A stretch of 64,000 nt of DNA from UBA11740 sp049273695 (GCA_049273695.1 JBASRE010000048.1:124001-188000); one strand, 5' to 3'; counted from the stretch's first letter, positions 1 to 9,243 are shown. The notes: generated by a model from the sequence alone, not told the origin. Made by a program: numbers and translations.

Positions 1-1
1 C

Positions 2-796
2 AATGGCGTGCGCGATCGTCGCACGCTGCGGGTGTTCTCGGAAGGGGTGCCGTCGAATGAGACTCAGCAAGAGGCGACGACGCGACGCAGCGTCGGTGGC
101 GAAAACGATTCACAGTCGCGACAGCTCGCGCGCTTCATCAAGGAAGTCACCGAACGCTACGTGCCGGCCATGAAAGTAATGATGATTTATCGCAGGGATC
201 GATACGGTCGTGGCGGAGATCATCAACCGTTTCTGGAACGCGGTTATGCCGCGGTTCGTTTCACTGAACCGAACGAGGACTATCGTCATCAGCATCAGAA
301 CATCCGCATCGAGAACGGAATTCAGTACGGCGACCTGCCCCAGTTCGTGGACTTCGATTACGTCGCGAACGTCGCGCGAGTGAACGCGGCCTCACTCGCG
401 ATGTTGGCGTCGGCGCCCGCCCGGCCCAAGAACGTGACCATGACCACTGGCCTTTCAAACGATACAGACCTGAAGTGGGAGGCCAACAAAGAACCGGACG
501 TGGCGGGCTATGAAGTTGTCTGGCGCGACACGACGGCCGCGACCTGGACGAACTCGCGACCGGTCGGAAACGTCATGACTTACACCTTGAAGGGCATGTC
601 GAAAGACAACTATTTCTTCGGCGTGCGCGCTGTCGATAGGCAAGGGAATCGCAGCCCGGTGAGCTATCCGCGACCCGCCAGCCGTAATCAACCTGCGAAT
701 CGTTCGAGTGCAAGCGAAGGGGTTAACCCTCATCTTGCTCGCTTGTTTTTCACCACTCTTATCTCAGGGCCGCTCACGAGGAACCGCTGCTTGTAG
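2..796 (+). CDS. M28-type metallopeptidase with C-terminal FnIII domain, 3' part only
   Basis: The frame is open to the left window edge (GTG at 8 is not the real start), so the signal peptide and most of the zinc site are missing. What remains resembles secreted acidobacterial M28 aminopeptidases: a GGENDS segment, then GGDHQPFLERGYAAVRF and YRHQHQN, segments that belong near the catalytic pocket in this family. From about residue 155 an FnIII-like domain follows (AGYEVVWRDT, then YFFGVRAVDRQGNRSPV). After the Pro-rich tail begins, the sequence departs into a basic, non-conserved end (LARLFFTTLISGPLTRNRCL). A second, better-looking copy of the native tail sits at 4790-4888, so this 3' end was probably replaced when the downstream island entered. 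Role by family: extracellular peptide degradation. Confident for the family, less so for the tail model. Confidence 0.8.
   Translation, partial: NGVRDRRTLRVFSEGVPSNETQQEATTRRSVGGENDSQSRQLARFIKEVTERYVPAMKVMMIYRRDRYGRGGDHQPFLERGYAAVRFTEPNEDYRHQHQNIRIENGIQYGDLPQFVDFDYVANVARVNAASLAMLASAPARPKNVTMTTGLSNDTDLKWEANKEPDVAGYEVVWRDTTAATWTNSRPVGNVMTYTLKGMSKDNYFFGVRAVDRQGNRSPVSYPRPASRNQPANRSSASEGVNPHLARLFFTTLISGPLTRNRCL
641..672 (+). repeat. Left direct repeat bracketing the 4-kb island
   Basis: Positions 641-662 are identical to 4805-4826 (22 bp). After a 2-bp swap, the next 8 bp (665-672 and 4829-4836) match again. The repeat lies in the coding end of the M28 gene (QGNRSPV). It marks the left limit of the inserted segment. 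Confidence 0.75.
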
Positions 797-1099
797 AACC
801 CCCGATCACCTAGCCATTGACTCACGGTCAATTCCTGACGTATCTTCCGCCTCAACGAAGGAATTTTCAAGGCTGTCTCCTCCGGGCTGCCTCATGACAA
901 CTCGCCGGCTCAGCCAAGAAAACTTGACGCTTAATTGACTTTTAGGCTCACAGCCTGCGGGATCCAACATCCTTCGGCTGGGCCGAGTAGCCCGGCAGCG
1001 AACATGGATTGAAGGCTGAATTAACCTTATGTCTCTGCCTGGAGACCCAGAGGTGATTTCCCGCAGTATCACACGACGCAAAGGGGGTCTACCTAACTC
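797..1099. other. Leader of the island, no gene
   Basis: No convincing reading frame. The stretch is AT-richer than the flanking host genes and leads into the ATG at 1100. A minus-strand frame across 806-1249 overlaps the start of the 609-aa gene and looks like a shadow. No clear promoter hexamers were identified. Confidence 0.4.
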
Positions 1100-2929
1100 A
1101 TGATCACCCAACATCCCCTCCCCGTAAGGTACGTGCTCTATACTCACTACCCTGAGGGCCACGACTTTAAAAAACACACTGTTGATAACACGCCACCTTC
1201 CAAGCTTGACGGCGTTAAGGATTTGGTAGCCCATCTTAAGGGGTTGCAAGGACTTCTCACGTGGCCCGGTTTCGAAGGATTGCTCGTCTTATTTTACGCG
1301 CCCGGTCTTGCCAAGTGTTTAGAGCTTATTGAAAGCAGAAAGAGTGCAAACGAGCTGTTGCAGGAATGCAAAGAACTTAAATTCGCCAGAGCGGTAGACA
1401 CCTACCTCCAAAACTTAATGAGGGAGGAATACAAAGAACTCGTACCACGGTTGCGCTTTGTAACTGCCCTCGATTTACATCAGGTTTTTGGGCGCATAAG
1501 GAATTCCGAACTAGCCGGTTATCTCAGTTCCTGGATAGTCGGAGATGCCGGTCGAGGCACATACGATTCGCCGAAGATCGTGGAAGCAATAGTGCGTTTG
1601 CGCCTGCTGGGCTCAGGCGTGCCTGTCTTCCGTGTGGATCACGACGTCCTGTTTCGAAAGGACAGAAACTGTGATAAGAAAAACCTCGAGTTCTCCAGTA
1701 CCATAGGTTCGTGCCTGAGGGCCTACCAACTGAGAAGAGATTCACCGAACCTCTCAAGTTTTATCTTCTCAGCTTCCTACGACTATCAATCCCTCAACGA
1801 GCGGGATAAAGCGGATGATTTACAAGTTTGGAGCCAGGCTTTTGCCACCCGCGTATTCCCCGCGCTTATTGCGAACGAAACGTGCATAGGTGAAGCGCTT
1901 GATGACATCGCAGAAAAGCGGAAGTCGGTGGATAAAGCGTGGGGCGATTACGCTGCCCAATCATTCCGGCCATCGCTGGCGCGCAAGTTCTTCGGATTCG
2001 GTCATGAAGGCTTGCAGATTTCCAAGATAAGTGGCATTGCCTCGATAGGCGCTCATCCGATGGCTTCGGTAATTTCCGGAGCAATGCTCTATATGAGCGA
2101 CGGGGCGATACTCGATCTCCCGCCATTTAGTAATTTTGGTCTGAATGTCAGCTGGATTGATGATCACCTCAAGTACTGCTTGCACCGTGAGCTGCGCCAC
2201 TTAAGCCCGCTTAAACAAAGAGCCGCTGAAAGGGAGAAGAGAACTGACCCGCTGCTAACCTACTCAAAACTGGATAGGGTGATTGTCGAAAAGGCTGGGC
2301 GTAAGATTGAAGAGAACTTCCCCAAGTACATCTTTGATATTTACCTTCCCACCTTGCTGCGGGGAACGATCATGGATGCATGGATTACACCTGATCCGCT
2401 CTTAAAGTACCGGCCCGAAGAGCTGTCACCAGAGGATTGTGCTGTGCTCGATAAGATTTCCAGGGAGGGGCGATCCAATGCCGTATTACCATCCGCGCTG
2501 CGAAACGCCTTGGAAAAATGCGATCTGGTTAGGGCTGAGTGGATTGCCTTAGAGAATGACCTCACCAGAATCGCTCTGGAGAGGATAAATGAAGTTCGGA
2601 GGCAGTGGATGAACTTAACCGAGGACGGCTCAGAAACCTTTGCATCTGTATGGGCCAAGGGGGAAGCAAAATCACGTTTTCCGAATCTCGATCTGAAATA
2701 TCGGGGGATTCCTGATCCCTCCAAGGTGCACGGTATGAAAGAGATTTCAGATCCGACATTCCTGGATCAGCCTCTGATGGGAGATCTTGATAAGCTGGTT
2801 AAGGATGCCCTGGATTACATTAAGTGGACGCTCAAGTGGCCCACGATTGTTCAAGTGGTCCGCTCTATTGAGCAGGGGACTCTCAGAACCGATCTCAATT
2901 TTGATCCGGAACGCGAAGATCGGGCTTGA
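1100..2929 (+). CDS. Large island protein of unknown function (609 aa)
   Basis: Not recognised. No signal peptide or membrane segment is visible, so it is probably cytoplasmic. Two Asp-rich segments stand out: VFRVDHDVLF near residue 180 and NFGLNVSWIDDHLKYCLHRE near residue 350, each next to hydrophobic beta-like stretches. Their order loosely recalls GT-A glycosyltransferases, which have an early metal-binding D-x-D and a later acidic catalytic motif; this is a weak inference. The C-terminal 200 residues are helical and charged. It is the first gene of a two-gene island (140 bp to the next gene) inserted after the M28 gene. Codon use is AT-richer than neighbours, which fits horizontal transfer. 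Confidence 0.75.
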   Translation: MITQHPLPVRYVLYTHYPEGHDFKKHTVDNTPPSKLDGVKDLVAHLKGLQGLLTWPGFEGLLVLFYAPGLAKCLELIESRKSANELLQECKELKFARAVDTYLQNLMREEYKELVPRLRFVTALDLHQVFGRIRNSELAGYLSSWIVGDAGRGTYDSPKIVEAIVRLRLLGSGVPVFRVDHDVLFRKDRNCDKKNLEFSSTIGSCLRAYQLRRDSPNLSSFIFSASYDYQSLNERDKADDLQVWSQAFATRVFPALIANETCIGEALDDIAEKRKSVDKAWGDYAAQSFRPSLARKFFGFGHEGLQISKISGIASIGAHPMASVISGAMLYMSDGAILDLPPFSNFGLNVSWIDDHLKYCLHRELRHLSPLKQRAAEREKRTDPLLTYSKLDRVIVEKAGRKIEENFPKYIFDIYLPTLLRGTIMDAWITPDPLLKYRPEELSPEDCAVLDKISREGRSNAVLPSALRNALEKCDLVRAEWIALENDLTRIALERINEVRRQWMNLTEDGSETFASVWAKGEAKSRFPNLDLKYRGIPDPSKVHGMKEISDPTFLDQPLMGDLDKLVKDALDYIKWTLKWPTIVQVVRSIEQGTLRTDLNFDPEREDRA

Positions 2930-3069
2930 TGCCGAAACATACATCGAGGGTCGTGAGACTCTTGCCCACGGAAGTTGCAGCCCAAGGATGCAGCAACAGG
3001 ATCCAGAATCACGATCAGCTGAATTCCCAGGCCGCTAAACTTTTGTGAGAAGTTGAGTACGGGCTTCTT

Positions 3070-4779
3070 ATGCATAAAGCGTACATGTTCAAGAGAAATG
3101 TTCCGTTTGAGATGGGGAACATAGGTCAAGCAACCCCGGTATCAATCGATACAGACTACGGGACTCTCAAGCTAGCCGGTAGATATGAACTGCTCCGTTG
3201 TACCTATGTCCATTGTCTGGAGCCGGTAAGGCCTGTGCGCAAGGAAGGCTCGAAAGAGGTTAGCCACTTCGCTCATCGCCCTTTGACACCAAAGTCGCCT
3301 CGTTTGGAAGATGGGTCGCCAGCTTGCCCGTATCGCACTGTCTCAGGGCCACATACCCCCGATGGATCCGATCGCCTCCGCGATAGCGATCTTAGAAATA
3401 TCAGAAAGATCATTGAAAGCGAGCTGTACCATGTACTGCTGCGCAAACTTTCCGTACGACCCGGCGTCACTATTACCATTAGTAACCCTCACGACCGCGA
3501 GCCACGAATTCAGATCGATGGTCTGGCGCGCCCATTATTGATCCTGTCAATAGCGCCCCATGAAGAAAACCTATGGAGGGATCCCTTTGATGGTACCGTG
3601 CAAGAAAGGCAAGTTCTGTTTTTTATCTCGAGCATTGATATTCCTCAGCTAGCGCGAGCTAAAGAGGAGATAAATCGTAAGTTATTGGCAAAGTCTTCTA
3701 CCATCACGATCTTTCTTCCGGCTGCCGAGGGAGAGGACTACACCTTTGCTATTGTGGACAAGCTTTCATCCGGACAGAATGCGCCGGCCTCCGGTGATTC
3801 GCTCGATCAATTAGACCTGATCGACGTTGACTATAAAAAGTTGTTCGCCATGGAACGGAAGCCTGAATTGCTCTTTATCAAGACCTCCGAGAAGAGTCCG
3901 ATTGAATACATCACAAAGCAGCTTCAGGACAATCAATCGCCGCTCGCAAGAAAGCTGCTCCAATTATTCGCCAAGCGTCTTCTGGTTGACAGCACCAGGA
4001 ATCACAAAATTGCATTTGATGAAGACTTCTTAGAAGCACGGCAGTTTTTCCGAGTCTGTAATACGTTTCCCAAAAAGGAACATTTGATCGGTTACGAGGA
4101 AGTTCAACAAATAATGACCAACGGGAGCATTCACGCTCTGATTAAAGAGCCACCATTGTGGTCGCTCTACGGACAATTGTTATTTCAAGCCATCGAAGCT
4201 CTGCGTAACTCCATAAAGGGTGGTGAGGATGAGCACCGTAACCTGGCGCAACAGTGGGCGACGGAGTGCAAAGAAATGCAGAACTCGATCGCAAATCTTG
4301 AAGCGGAGAGTCGCAATCTGGAACAACAACTGGACCAGCAGAGTAAGAAATACGAGAAAGAGAGCAAAGAAAAACAGGAAACCATACGAAAACTTGAAGC
4401 CAGCAGCCGCGATCTAGAACAACAGCTGGAGAAACGGCGTAGGGAATCTGAGGAAGCGAGCAAACAACAGCACGCCTCCATCACAGAGCTTTCAGCGAAC
4501 AGCCGACGCCTGGGACTTCAGTTGGCGGAGAAGCTGAGAGAATATGAGAATGAGAGTGCTCGCCGGAAACAATTCGAAGACGAGCTTAAAGCGCGGACGG
4601 GGCAACTTGCAAAAACAAATATGGCGAAAGAGGAAATCGACGGACGATTGCGCGCAAAAGAGAAGGAGTTCGATGCAGAGCAAGGACGGCGACAAAAGCT
4701 TGAAGATGCTTTCGAAAAGTTAAGAAAGGTTCCGCTATCGCGTCTCATATTCAAATACTATGAGATTGAGGTGGATTAG
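3070..4779 (+). CDS. CoiA-like zinc-finger protein with C-terminal coiled coil
   Basis: The N-terminal region (about residues 43-90) has the pattern C-x4-C, then EVSHFAHRP, then ACPYR. The HFAH motif preceded by a Cys pair is the hallmark of the N-terminal zinc domain of CoiA-family competence proteins. Residues about 115-235 form an alpha/beta region that could be a degenerate nuclease, but no full catalytic set can be assigned by eye. From about residue 375 to 560 there is a long Gln/Glu/Lys-rich coiled coil with heptad repeats (NLEAESRNLEQQLDQQ and similar). Length is 569 aa, longer than usual CoiA, because of the coiled coil. It is the second gene of the island and probably co-transcribed with the 609-aa gene. 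CoiA acts in DNA uptake and recombination; a defence or DNA-handling role here is inference. Confidence 0.75.
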   Translation: MHKAYMFKRNVPFEMGNIGQATPVSIDTDYGTLKLAGRYELLRCTYVHCLEPVRPVRKEGSKEVSHFAHRPLTPKSPRLEDGSPACPYRTVSGPHTPDGSDRLRDSDLRNIRKIIESELYHVLLRKLSVRPGVTITISNPHDREPRIQIDGLARPLLILSIAPHEENLWRDPFDGTVQERQVLFFISSIDIPQLARAKEEINRKLLAKSSTITIFLPAAEGEDYTFAIVDKLSSGQNAPASGDSLDQLDLIDVDYKKLFAMERKPELLFIKTSEKSPIEYITKQLQDNQSPLARKLLQLFAKRLLVDSTRNHKIAFDEDFLEARQFFRVCNTFPKKEHLIGYEEVQQIMTNGSIHALIKEPPLWSLYGQLLFQAIEALRNSIKGGEDEHRNLAQQWATECKEMQNSIANLEAESRNLEQQLDQQSKKYEKESKEKQETIRKLEASSRDLEQQLEKRRRESEEASKQQHASITELSANSRRLGLQLAEKLREYENESARRKQFEDELKARTGQLAKTNMAKEEIDGRLRAKEKEFDAEQGRRQKLEDAFEKLRKVPLSRLIFKYYEIEVD

Positions 4780-4789
4780 CTTGATTTGG

Positions 4790-4888
4790 CGTGCTCGCCG
4801 TAGCCAAGGGAATCGCAGCCCGGTGACGTATCCGCGTCCGGCGCCGCGAACTCAGCCGACGCCGCGCCCGAGCCCCGCTCAGCCGTAG
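4790..4888 (+). pseudogene. Detached 3' end of the M28/FnIII peptidase gene
   Basis: In frame this stretch reads ARRSQGNRSPVTYPRP followed by a Pro/Thr-rich tail and a TAG at 4886-4888. It matches the FnIII exit and tail of the M28 peptidase that is interrupted at about 670. It has no start of its own and begins just after the stop of the coiled-coil gene. It is best read as the original end of the peptidase gene, separated from its body by the island. Confidence 0.75.
4805..4836 (+). repeat. Right direct repeat bracketing the 4-kb island
   Basis: Partner of 641-672: 22 identical bases followed by a 2-bp change and 8 further identical bases. It could be an att-like site or a product of homologous recombination between related peptidase genes. 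Confidence 0.75.
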
Positions 4889-4986
4889 GGATGCGGATTT
4901 ACTCAACCAAAACAGGTTTTGTAGCGTCTAAGGACACGTAACCGATAAACACTCGTTTCTAAAGACCGATTCAGAAAGTCACCAAA

Positions 4987-7131
4987 ATGAATCAGAAAAA
5001 GCCCGGTACGCAATCATCACTTCTCAAACGCGTAACTGCCTTAACGTCAGCACTGGCGCTGCTGATCACAAGCTTTGCCGCCGTCAGCGGCCAAAGCATG
5101 AAGCCAAAATCGACGGCTAAGGCGGGCAAGCTCAGCGAAGAGCAGCGCATCGTGCACGTCCTGAACCGCCTCGGATTTGGCGCGCGGCCGGGTGATGTTG
5201 AGCGCGTGAAAGCAATCGGGCTCGATAAGTATATTGAGCAACAACTGAACCCTGAGAAAATTGACGACTCAGCGACGGAAGCCAAGCTGCAAAATCTGAC
5301 GGCGCTTCGCATGACGACGCCTGAGTTGTACGAGAAGTATCCGCAGCCGAATCAGTTGCTGCGCGCGCTGCAACAGCGCGGAGCGTTGCCGCAGGATCTG
5401 GCAGCCGCTCGCGAAAATCGACAGCAGAATGGCGCGAACAATCAGAATTCAAATCAACCGAAAGCGGGCGAGTCGAAAACGGGTGAATCGATGTCCGGCG
5501 AGATGCAGGGACCGCCGAGCAATCAACCGAACCCAAATGCTGACGCGAACCCGATGAACAATGCCCAGTATCGCCGCGCCGTTTACGCTTACTTCAAAGA
5601 GAACAACTTGCGTCCGCCGCAGTTCATCACGGGCGAGCTTCAGATGTCTCGCATTCTGCGCGCGACCTACAGCGAGAGGCAATTGCAGGAAGTCCTGGTC
5701 GATTTTTGGACAAACCATTTCAACGTGTTCGCGAATAAGGGCGCCGATCGGTGGTTATTGATTTCTTACGATCGCGACACGATTCGGCCGCACACGATGG
5801 GCAAGTTCCAGGACTTGCTGCGAGCCACCGCCGAAAGCCCGGCGATGCTTTTCTATCTCGACAATTTTCAAAGCGTGTCACCGAATGCTCAACAGCAACA
5901 GCGACCCGCTCAGATGCAGCGGCCTAACCAGACACGGCGTATCGATCAACCGCTGCTCACGATGTCGAACAATCCGCAGCAACAAATGCCGCAGCAGACA
6001 CAAGGTCCACGCCGCGGCATCAACGAGAATTACGCGCGCGAACTGATGGAGTTGCACACGCTGGGCGTTGACGGCGGCTACACGCAGAAAGATGTGCAGG
6101 AAGTCGCGCGCTGTTTTACCGGATGGACTATCTTCGCCCCGCGCGGAGCGGGTGCGGCCGCCGCACAACTCACGAATGCAGGCGGCCGCCGCGCTGAAAG
6201 GCTGCGCGAGAATGCGGGTAAGTTCTATTTCAATCCGCGCACGCACGACGATGGCGAGAAGATCGTGCTCGGCCACAAGATTCCGGCCGGCGGGGGCGCC
6301 AAAGACGGATTAATGGTGCTGGAGATCTTGGCGCGCCATCCCTCGACGGCGAGGTTCATCGCGACGAAGCTCGCGCGCCGATTCGTTTCAGACGAGCCGC
6401 CAAAATCGCTGGTCGATCGCGTCGCGCAGACTTACACCAGGACTGATGGCGACATTCGCGAGATGCTGCGCACGATTTTCCTCTCGCCTGAATTCAATTC
6501 GTCTGAGGCGTATCGCGCGAAGATCAAGCGGCCTTTCGAGCTGGCCATCAGCGCCGTGCGCACCTTGGGCGCCGACACGAATGGCGGCCCGCAATTTCAT
6601 CAGTGGATTACACGCATGGGCCAACCGCTCTACGGCTTTCAAACGCCGAACGGTTACTCGGATGTGGCCGAGGATTGGGTGAACACAGGCGCGCTGCTTG
6701 AGCGGATGAACTTTGCGCTCGCGCTGGCGAGCAATCGCATTCCCGGAACGCGGGCCGATCTGTCTCGCTTCGTTGGGGACATGGCTAAGGACAAAACGAT
6801 CGATAAGGAGAAGCTGCTTGATCGATTTGTGACGTTGATTGCGGGCGGTGAGATCTCGGTTAAGACCAGAGAGAGTTTGCTGAAGCAGCTTAACGATCAA
6901 ATCACGGTTCCCGCGATGCCGGCAGTACAGACCGCGTCATTAAAGATTCCGCAGAACCCGTTTGAAGAAGGGTTCCAGCGCGGCAACTTCCCCGGGCCCG
7001 GCGGTGGACAACAGAACCAACAACAGCAGCAGCGGCAACAGGGCGCGAACTCCAATGCCGGTGCAATTGATAATCCGGTGGTGAAGATTGCCGGGCTGCT
7101 ACTGGGTTCGCCGGAGTTTCAGCGGCAGTAA
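4987..7131 (+). CDS. DUF1800 family secreted protein
   Basis: 714 aa with an N-terminal signal sequence (hydrophobic segment about residues 19-33, cut near VSGQ). The DUF1800 core is seen in RIVHVLNRLGFGARPGD (about residue 53), the conserved DFWTNHFNVFANKG (about 238), ENYARELMELHTLGVDGGYT (about 345) and the FTGWTIF and PFELAISAVRTLGA segments. Gln/Asn-rich low-complexity insertions occur at about 145-195, 295-340 and near the C-terminus. The family has no established reaction. Such genes are almost always followed by a DUF1501 gene, as here, which suggests a joint role at or outside the cell envelope. Confidence 0.92.
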   Translation: MNQKKPGTQSSLLKRVTALTSALALLITSFAAVSGQSMKPKSTAKAGKLSEEQRIVHVLNRLGFGARPGDVERVKAIGLDKYIEQQLNPEKIDDSATEAKLQNLTALRMTTPELYEKYPQPNQLLRALQQRGALPQDLAAARENRQQNGANNQNSNQPKAGESKTGESMSGEMQGPPSNQPNPNADANPMNNAQYRRAVYAYFKENNLRPPQFITGELQMSRILRATYSERQLQEVLVDFWTNHFNVFANKGADRWLLISYDRDTIRPHTMGKFQDLLRATAESPAMLFYLDNFQSVSPNAQQQQRPAQMQRPNQTRRIDQPLLTMSNNPQQQMPQQTQGPRRGINENYARELMELHTLGVDGGYTQKDVQEVARCFTGWTIFAPRGAGAAAAQLTNAGGRRAERLRENAGKFYFNPRTHDDGEKIVLGHKIPAGGGAKDGLMVLEILARHPSTARFIATKLARRFVSDEPPKSLVDRVAQTYTRTDGDIREMLRTIFLSPEFNSSEAYRAKIKRPFELAISAVRTLGADTNGGPQFHQWITRMGQPLYGFQTPNGYSDVAEDWVNTGALLERMNFALALASNRIPGTRADLSRFVGDMAKDKTIDKEKLLDRFVTLIAGGEISVKTRESLLKQLNDQITVPAMPAVQTASLKIPQNPFEEGFQRGNFPGPGGGQQNQQQQQRQQGANSNAGAIDNPVVKIAGLLLGSPEFQRQ

Positions 7132-7135
7132 AGCG

Positions 7136-7275
7136 TGCTCAGTGCTTTGTACTTAGTACTTAGTACTTTGTACTTGGTGCTTTGTACTTAGTGCTTCGCA
7201 TCTGAGTTGTATTTTGAAGAGAGCAGCTACTTTGAATAAACGTCAAAGTACAAAGCACAAAGATCAAAGTACAAA
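7136..7275. repeat. Paired heptamer arrays (GTACTTA / CAAAGTA units)
   Basis: From 7136 to about 7196 the sequence is a degenerate tandem array with 7-bp period (GTACTTA, GTACTTT, GTGCTTT). At 7243-7275 a second array runs in the complementary sense (CAAAGTA, CAAAGCA, CAAAGAT). The two can pair over about 30 bp to form a long hairpin between the DUF1800 and DUF1501 genes. The second array would be translated if the DUF1501 gene started at 7214. Confidence 0.8.
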
Positions 7276-7303
7276 CAGCGTCGATTCAGGTAGGTTCAAG
7301 AAG

Positions 7304-8551
7304 ATGAATAGAAGATACTTTCTCAAGTCAGGCAGCATCGCGTTGGCGTCATTCGGGGCGATGACGGCCACGCCGTCGTTTTTGCGACGCGCGCTGGCGC
7401 AAGCGATCGAGAAAACCGGACGGCGCAAGACGTTAATCGCGATTTTTCAGCGAGGCGCAGTTGACGGGCTGAACATGGTCGTTCCGTTCGGCGAGAGCGC
7501 GTACTACGATCTGCGTCCGAACATCGCTATCCCGAAACCGAATGGCAGCGCGGAAGCGGCCATCAACCTGGACAGTTTCTTTGGGCTGCATCCCTCGATG
7601 CAATCGTTCAAGTCGCTGTGGGATTCAAAGCGGCTCGCGATCGTGCACGCGTCGGGCTCGCCCGATAACACGCGTTCGCATTTCGATGCGCAGGACTACA
7701 TGGAGTCCGGTACGCCGGGGGTGAAGTCTACGCGCGATGGCTGGCTGAATCGCTACCTGCAGGTGAAGACCGACTCGAAGTCCCTGTTCCGCGGGGTCGC
7801 GATGACGCAGCAGATGCCCCGCGCGATGCAGGGGCGCGCCGCGGCGATCGCAATGTCGAATCTCGCCGACTTTCGTATTCGCGCCGGCCAGACATCGGCG
7901 TCGGTGCAAGGCGGCTTTGAAGAGATTTACGATCAGGCGGTCAACGACTCGTTGCACGGCACGGGCAAAGAGACGTTCGAAGCGATCAACTTTCTGAAGC
8001 AGGTGAATCCCGCGCAGTACAAACCCGAGAATGGCGCGAACTATCCGGCCAACGGTTTCGGCAACGCGCTGCGGCAGACTGCGCAGTTGATCAAGGCCGG
8101 CGTCGGATTAGAGGTCGCCTTCACGGAAGCCGGCGGCTGGGACACGCACGTGAATCAGGGAAACCAGCAGGGGCAGTTGAGCAACTTGCTGCGGAATTTC
8201 AGCTCGGCGATTGCGGCGCTGCACACAGACCTTGGTCAGCGGATGGATGACGTAGTGATCCTTTCGATGTCTGAGTTCGGCCGCACCGTGCGCGAGAACG
8301 GCAACCGCGGCACCGATCACGGGCACGCGAATGCGATGTTCATTTTGGGTAACAGCGTACGCGGCGGGAAAGTCTACGGCGAGTGGCCCGGTCTTAAATC
8401 AAATCAGCTTTATGAAGGCCGCGATCTGGCGCTCACGACAGACTTTCGCGACGTATTCGGCGAGATCGCTCAGAAGCACCTCGGCGCGGCAGATCTCAAA
8501 GCAGTCTTTCCGGGTTACGCGGGAACGAAATTCCGCGGCGTGCTGAGTTAG
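7304..8551 (+). CDS. DUF1501 family protein with Tat-type signal
   Basis: The ATG at 7304 is chosen because it directly precedes a Tat-like leader (NRRYFLKSGSIALASFG). The longer frame from 7214 would add 30 residues encoded mainly by the heptamer array. The body has typical DUF1501 segments: FQRGAVDGLNMVVPFG, LHPSMQSFKSLWDSKRLAIVHA, GSPDNTRSHFDAQDYME, AGGWDTHVNQG and SEFGRTVRENGNRGTDHGHA. These resemble alkaline-phosphatase/sulfatase-fold proteins. About 415 aa, exported folded. Partner of the DUF1800 gene; the terminator at 8580-8613 ends the unit. Confidence 0.92.
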   Translation: MNRRYFLKSGSIALASFGAMTATPSFLRRALAQAIEKTGRRKTLIAIFQRGAVDGLNMVVPFGESAYYDLRPNIAIPKPNGSAEAAINLDSFFGLHPSMQSFKSLWDSKRLAIVHASGSPDNTRSHFDAQDYMESGTPGVKSTRDGWLNRYLQVKTDSKSLFRGVAMTQQMPRAMQGRAAAIAMSNLADFRIRAGQTSASVQGGFEEIYDQAVNDSLHGTGKETFEAINFLKQVNPAQYKPENGANYPANGFGNALRQTAQLIKAGVGLEVAFTEAGGWDTHVNQGNQQGQLSNLLRNFSSAIAALHTDLGQRMDDVVILSMSEFGRTVRENGNRGTDHGHANAMFILGNSVRGGKVYGEWPGLKSNQLYEGRDLALTTDFRDVFGEIAQKHLGAADLKAVFPGYAGTKFRGVLS

Positions 8552-8579
8552 GACTAGCCGGGAAACGGGGCTGAATCTG

Positions 8580-8613
8580 GGGCAGCGCTTACGATGCGCT
8601 GCCCTTTTTTTTT
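8580..8613 (+). terminator. Rho-independent terminator after the DUF1501 gene
   Basis: GGGCAGCGC (8580-8588) pairs perfectly with GCGCTGCCC (8596-8604) across a 7-nt loop, followed by nine T residues (8605-8613). Confidence 0.93.
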
Positions 8614-8653
8614 GCGCCGCGAGAGCGGTGAATCTTTCCGATGGATCAAAATG

Positions 8654-8682
8654 TTGACAGGGGTGAAGCTTTGGAATATGCT
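8654..8682 (+). promoter_or_regulatory. Sigma70-type promoter
   Basis: Consensus -35 TTGACA (8654-8659), 17-bp spacer, then TATGCT (8677-8682). It faces the two genes at 8891-10326 and would give a leader of about 200 nt. Confidence 0.65.
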
Positions 8683-8890
8683 TCGCGCCCCTCGCAGCAC
8701 TAGTTTTCGGAACACCGAAGACCTTAACCTTTTCGGCTGAATTTCTTACGAGCCTCTGCTTCCTTGCACACTCGCTGAAACAAGCCCTGCGGAATTGGAA
8801 TTCCTGATCTAACCATGATCTGAAAGATTCCAGGACCGCAGTTTAACCACTCACTATCTCATGGGCTCGTCCCTATTCTGGGAGGACACG

Positions 8891-9241
8891 ATGAAAAAGA
8901 TCGTCATGACCGTAACGTTAGGGCTGTTACTCTCAGTTTCAGTATCCGCTGGGCAGATATACGGCACCTTGAAGGAAGATGGGCGACCGGTTCCAGCGAA
9001 CCTCGAGATCGAAGTTAACTGCAGCGGTCAACAATCCAAGGGGAAGACCGACAGCTATGGGGCCTATAGCCTAAAAGTGGGAAATGGAAAGTGTGAGTTC
9101 AAACTTTACTATAAAGGCTGGAAAGGCCGGAACGGCGAGTACCAGTTCCCAAAGGTCGTCATATATTCATCCAACAATCGTTTGAGATACGACTTTGAGC
9201 TTGTACCGGTGAACGGCGTTTATGAGCTACGGAGGAAGTAA
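8891..9241 (+). CDS. Small exported protein, carboxypeptidase-regulatory-like fold
   Basis: The start at 8891 is chosen because GGGAGG lies just upstream and the protein then begins with a clean signal peptide (MKKIVMTVTLGLLLSVSVSAG). The upstream ATG at 8861 would bury it. The mature part, about 95 aa, has the pattern IYGTLKEDGRPVPANLEIEV, then TDSYGAYSLKVGNGKCEFKLYY, which fits a CarboxypepD_reg/Cna-B-like beta sandwich. Function unknown. The next gene starts 2 bp after this stop, so the two are translationally coupled. Confidence 0.8.
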   Translation: MKKIVMTVTLGLLLSVSVSAGQIYGTLKEDGRPVPANLEIEVNCSGQQSKGKTDSYGAYSLKVGNGKCEFKLYYKGWKGRNGEYQFPKVVIYSSNNRLRYDFELVPVNGVYELRRK

Positions 9242-9243
9242 CT

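Noticed and set aside
806..1249. 147-aa minus-strand reading frame at the island start
   Set aside because: It overlaps the start of the 609-aa gene, has no recognisable motif and its composition fits an antisense shadow.
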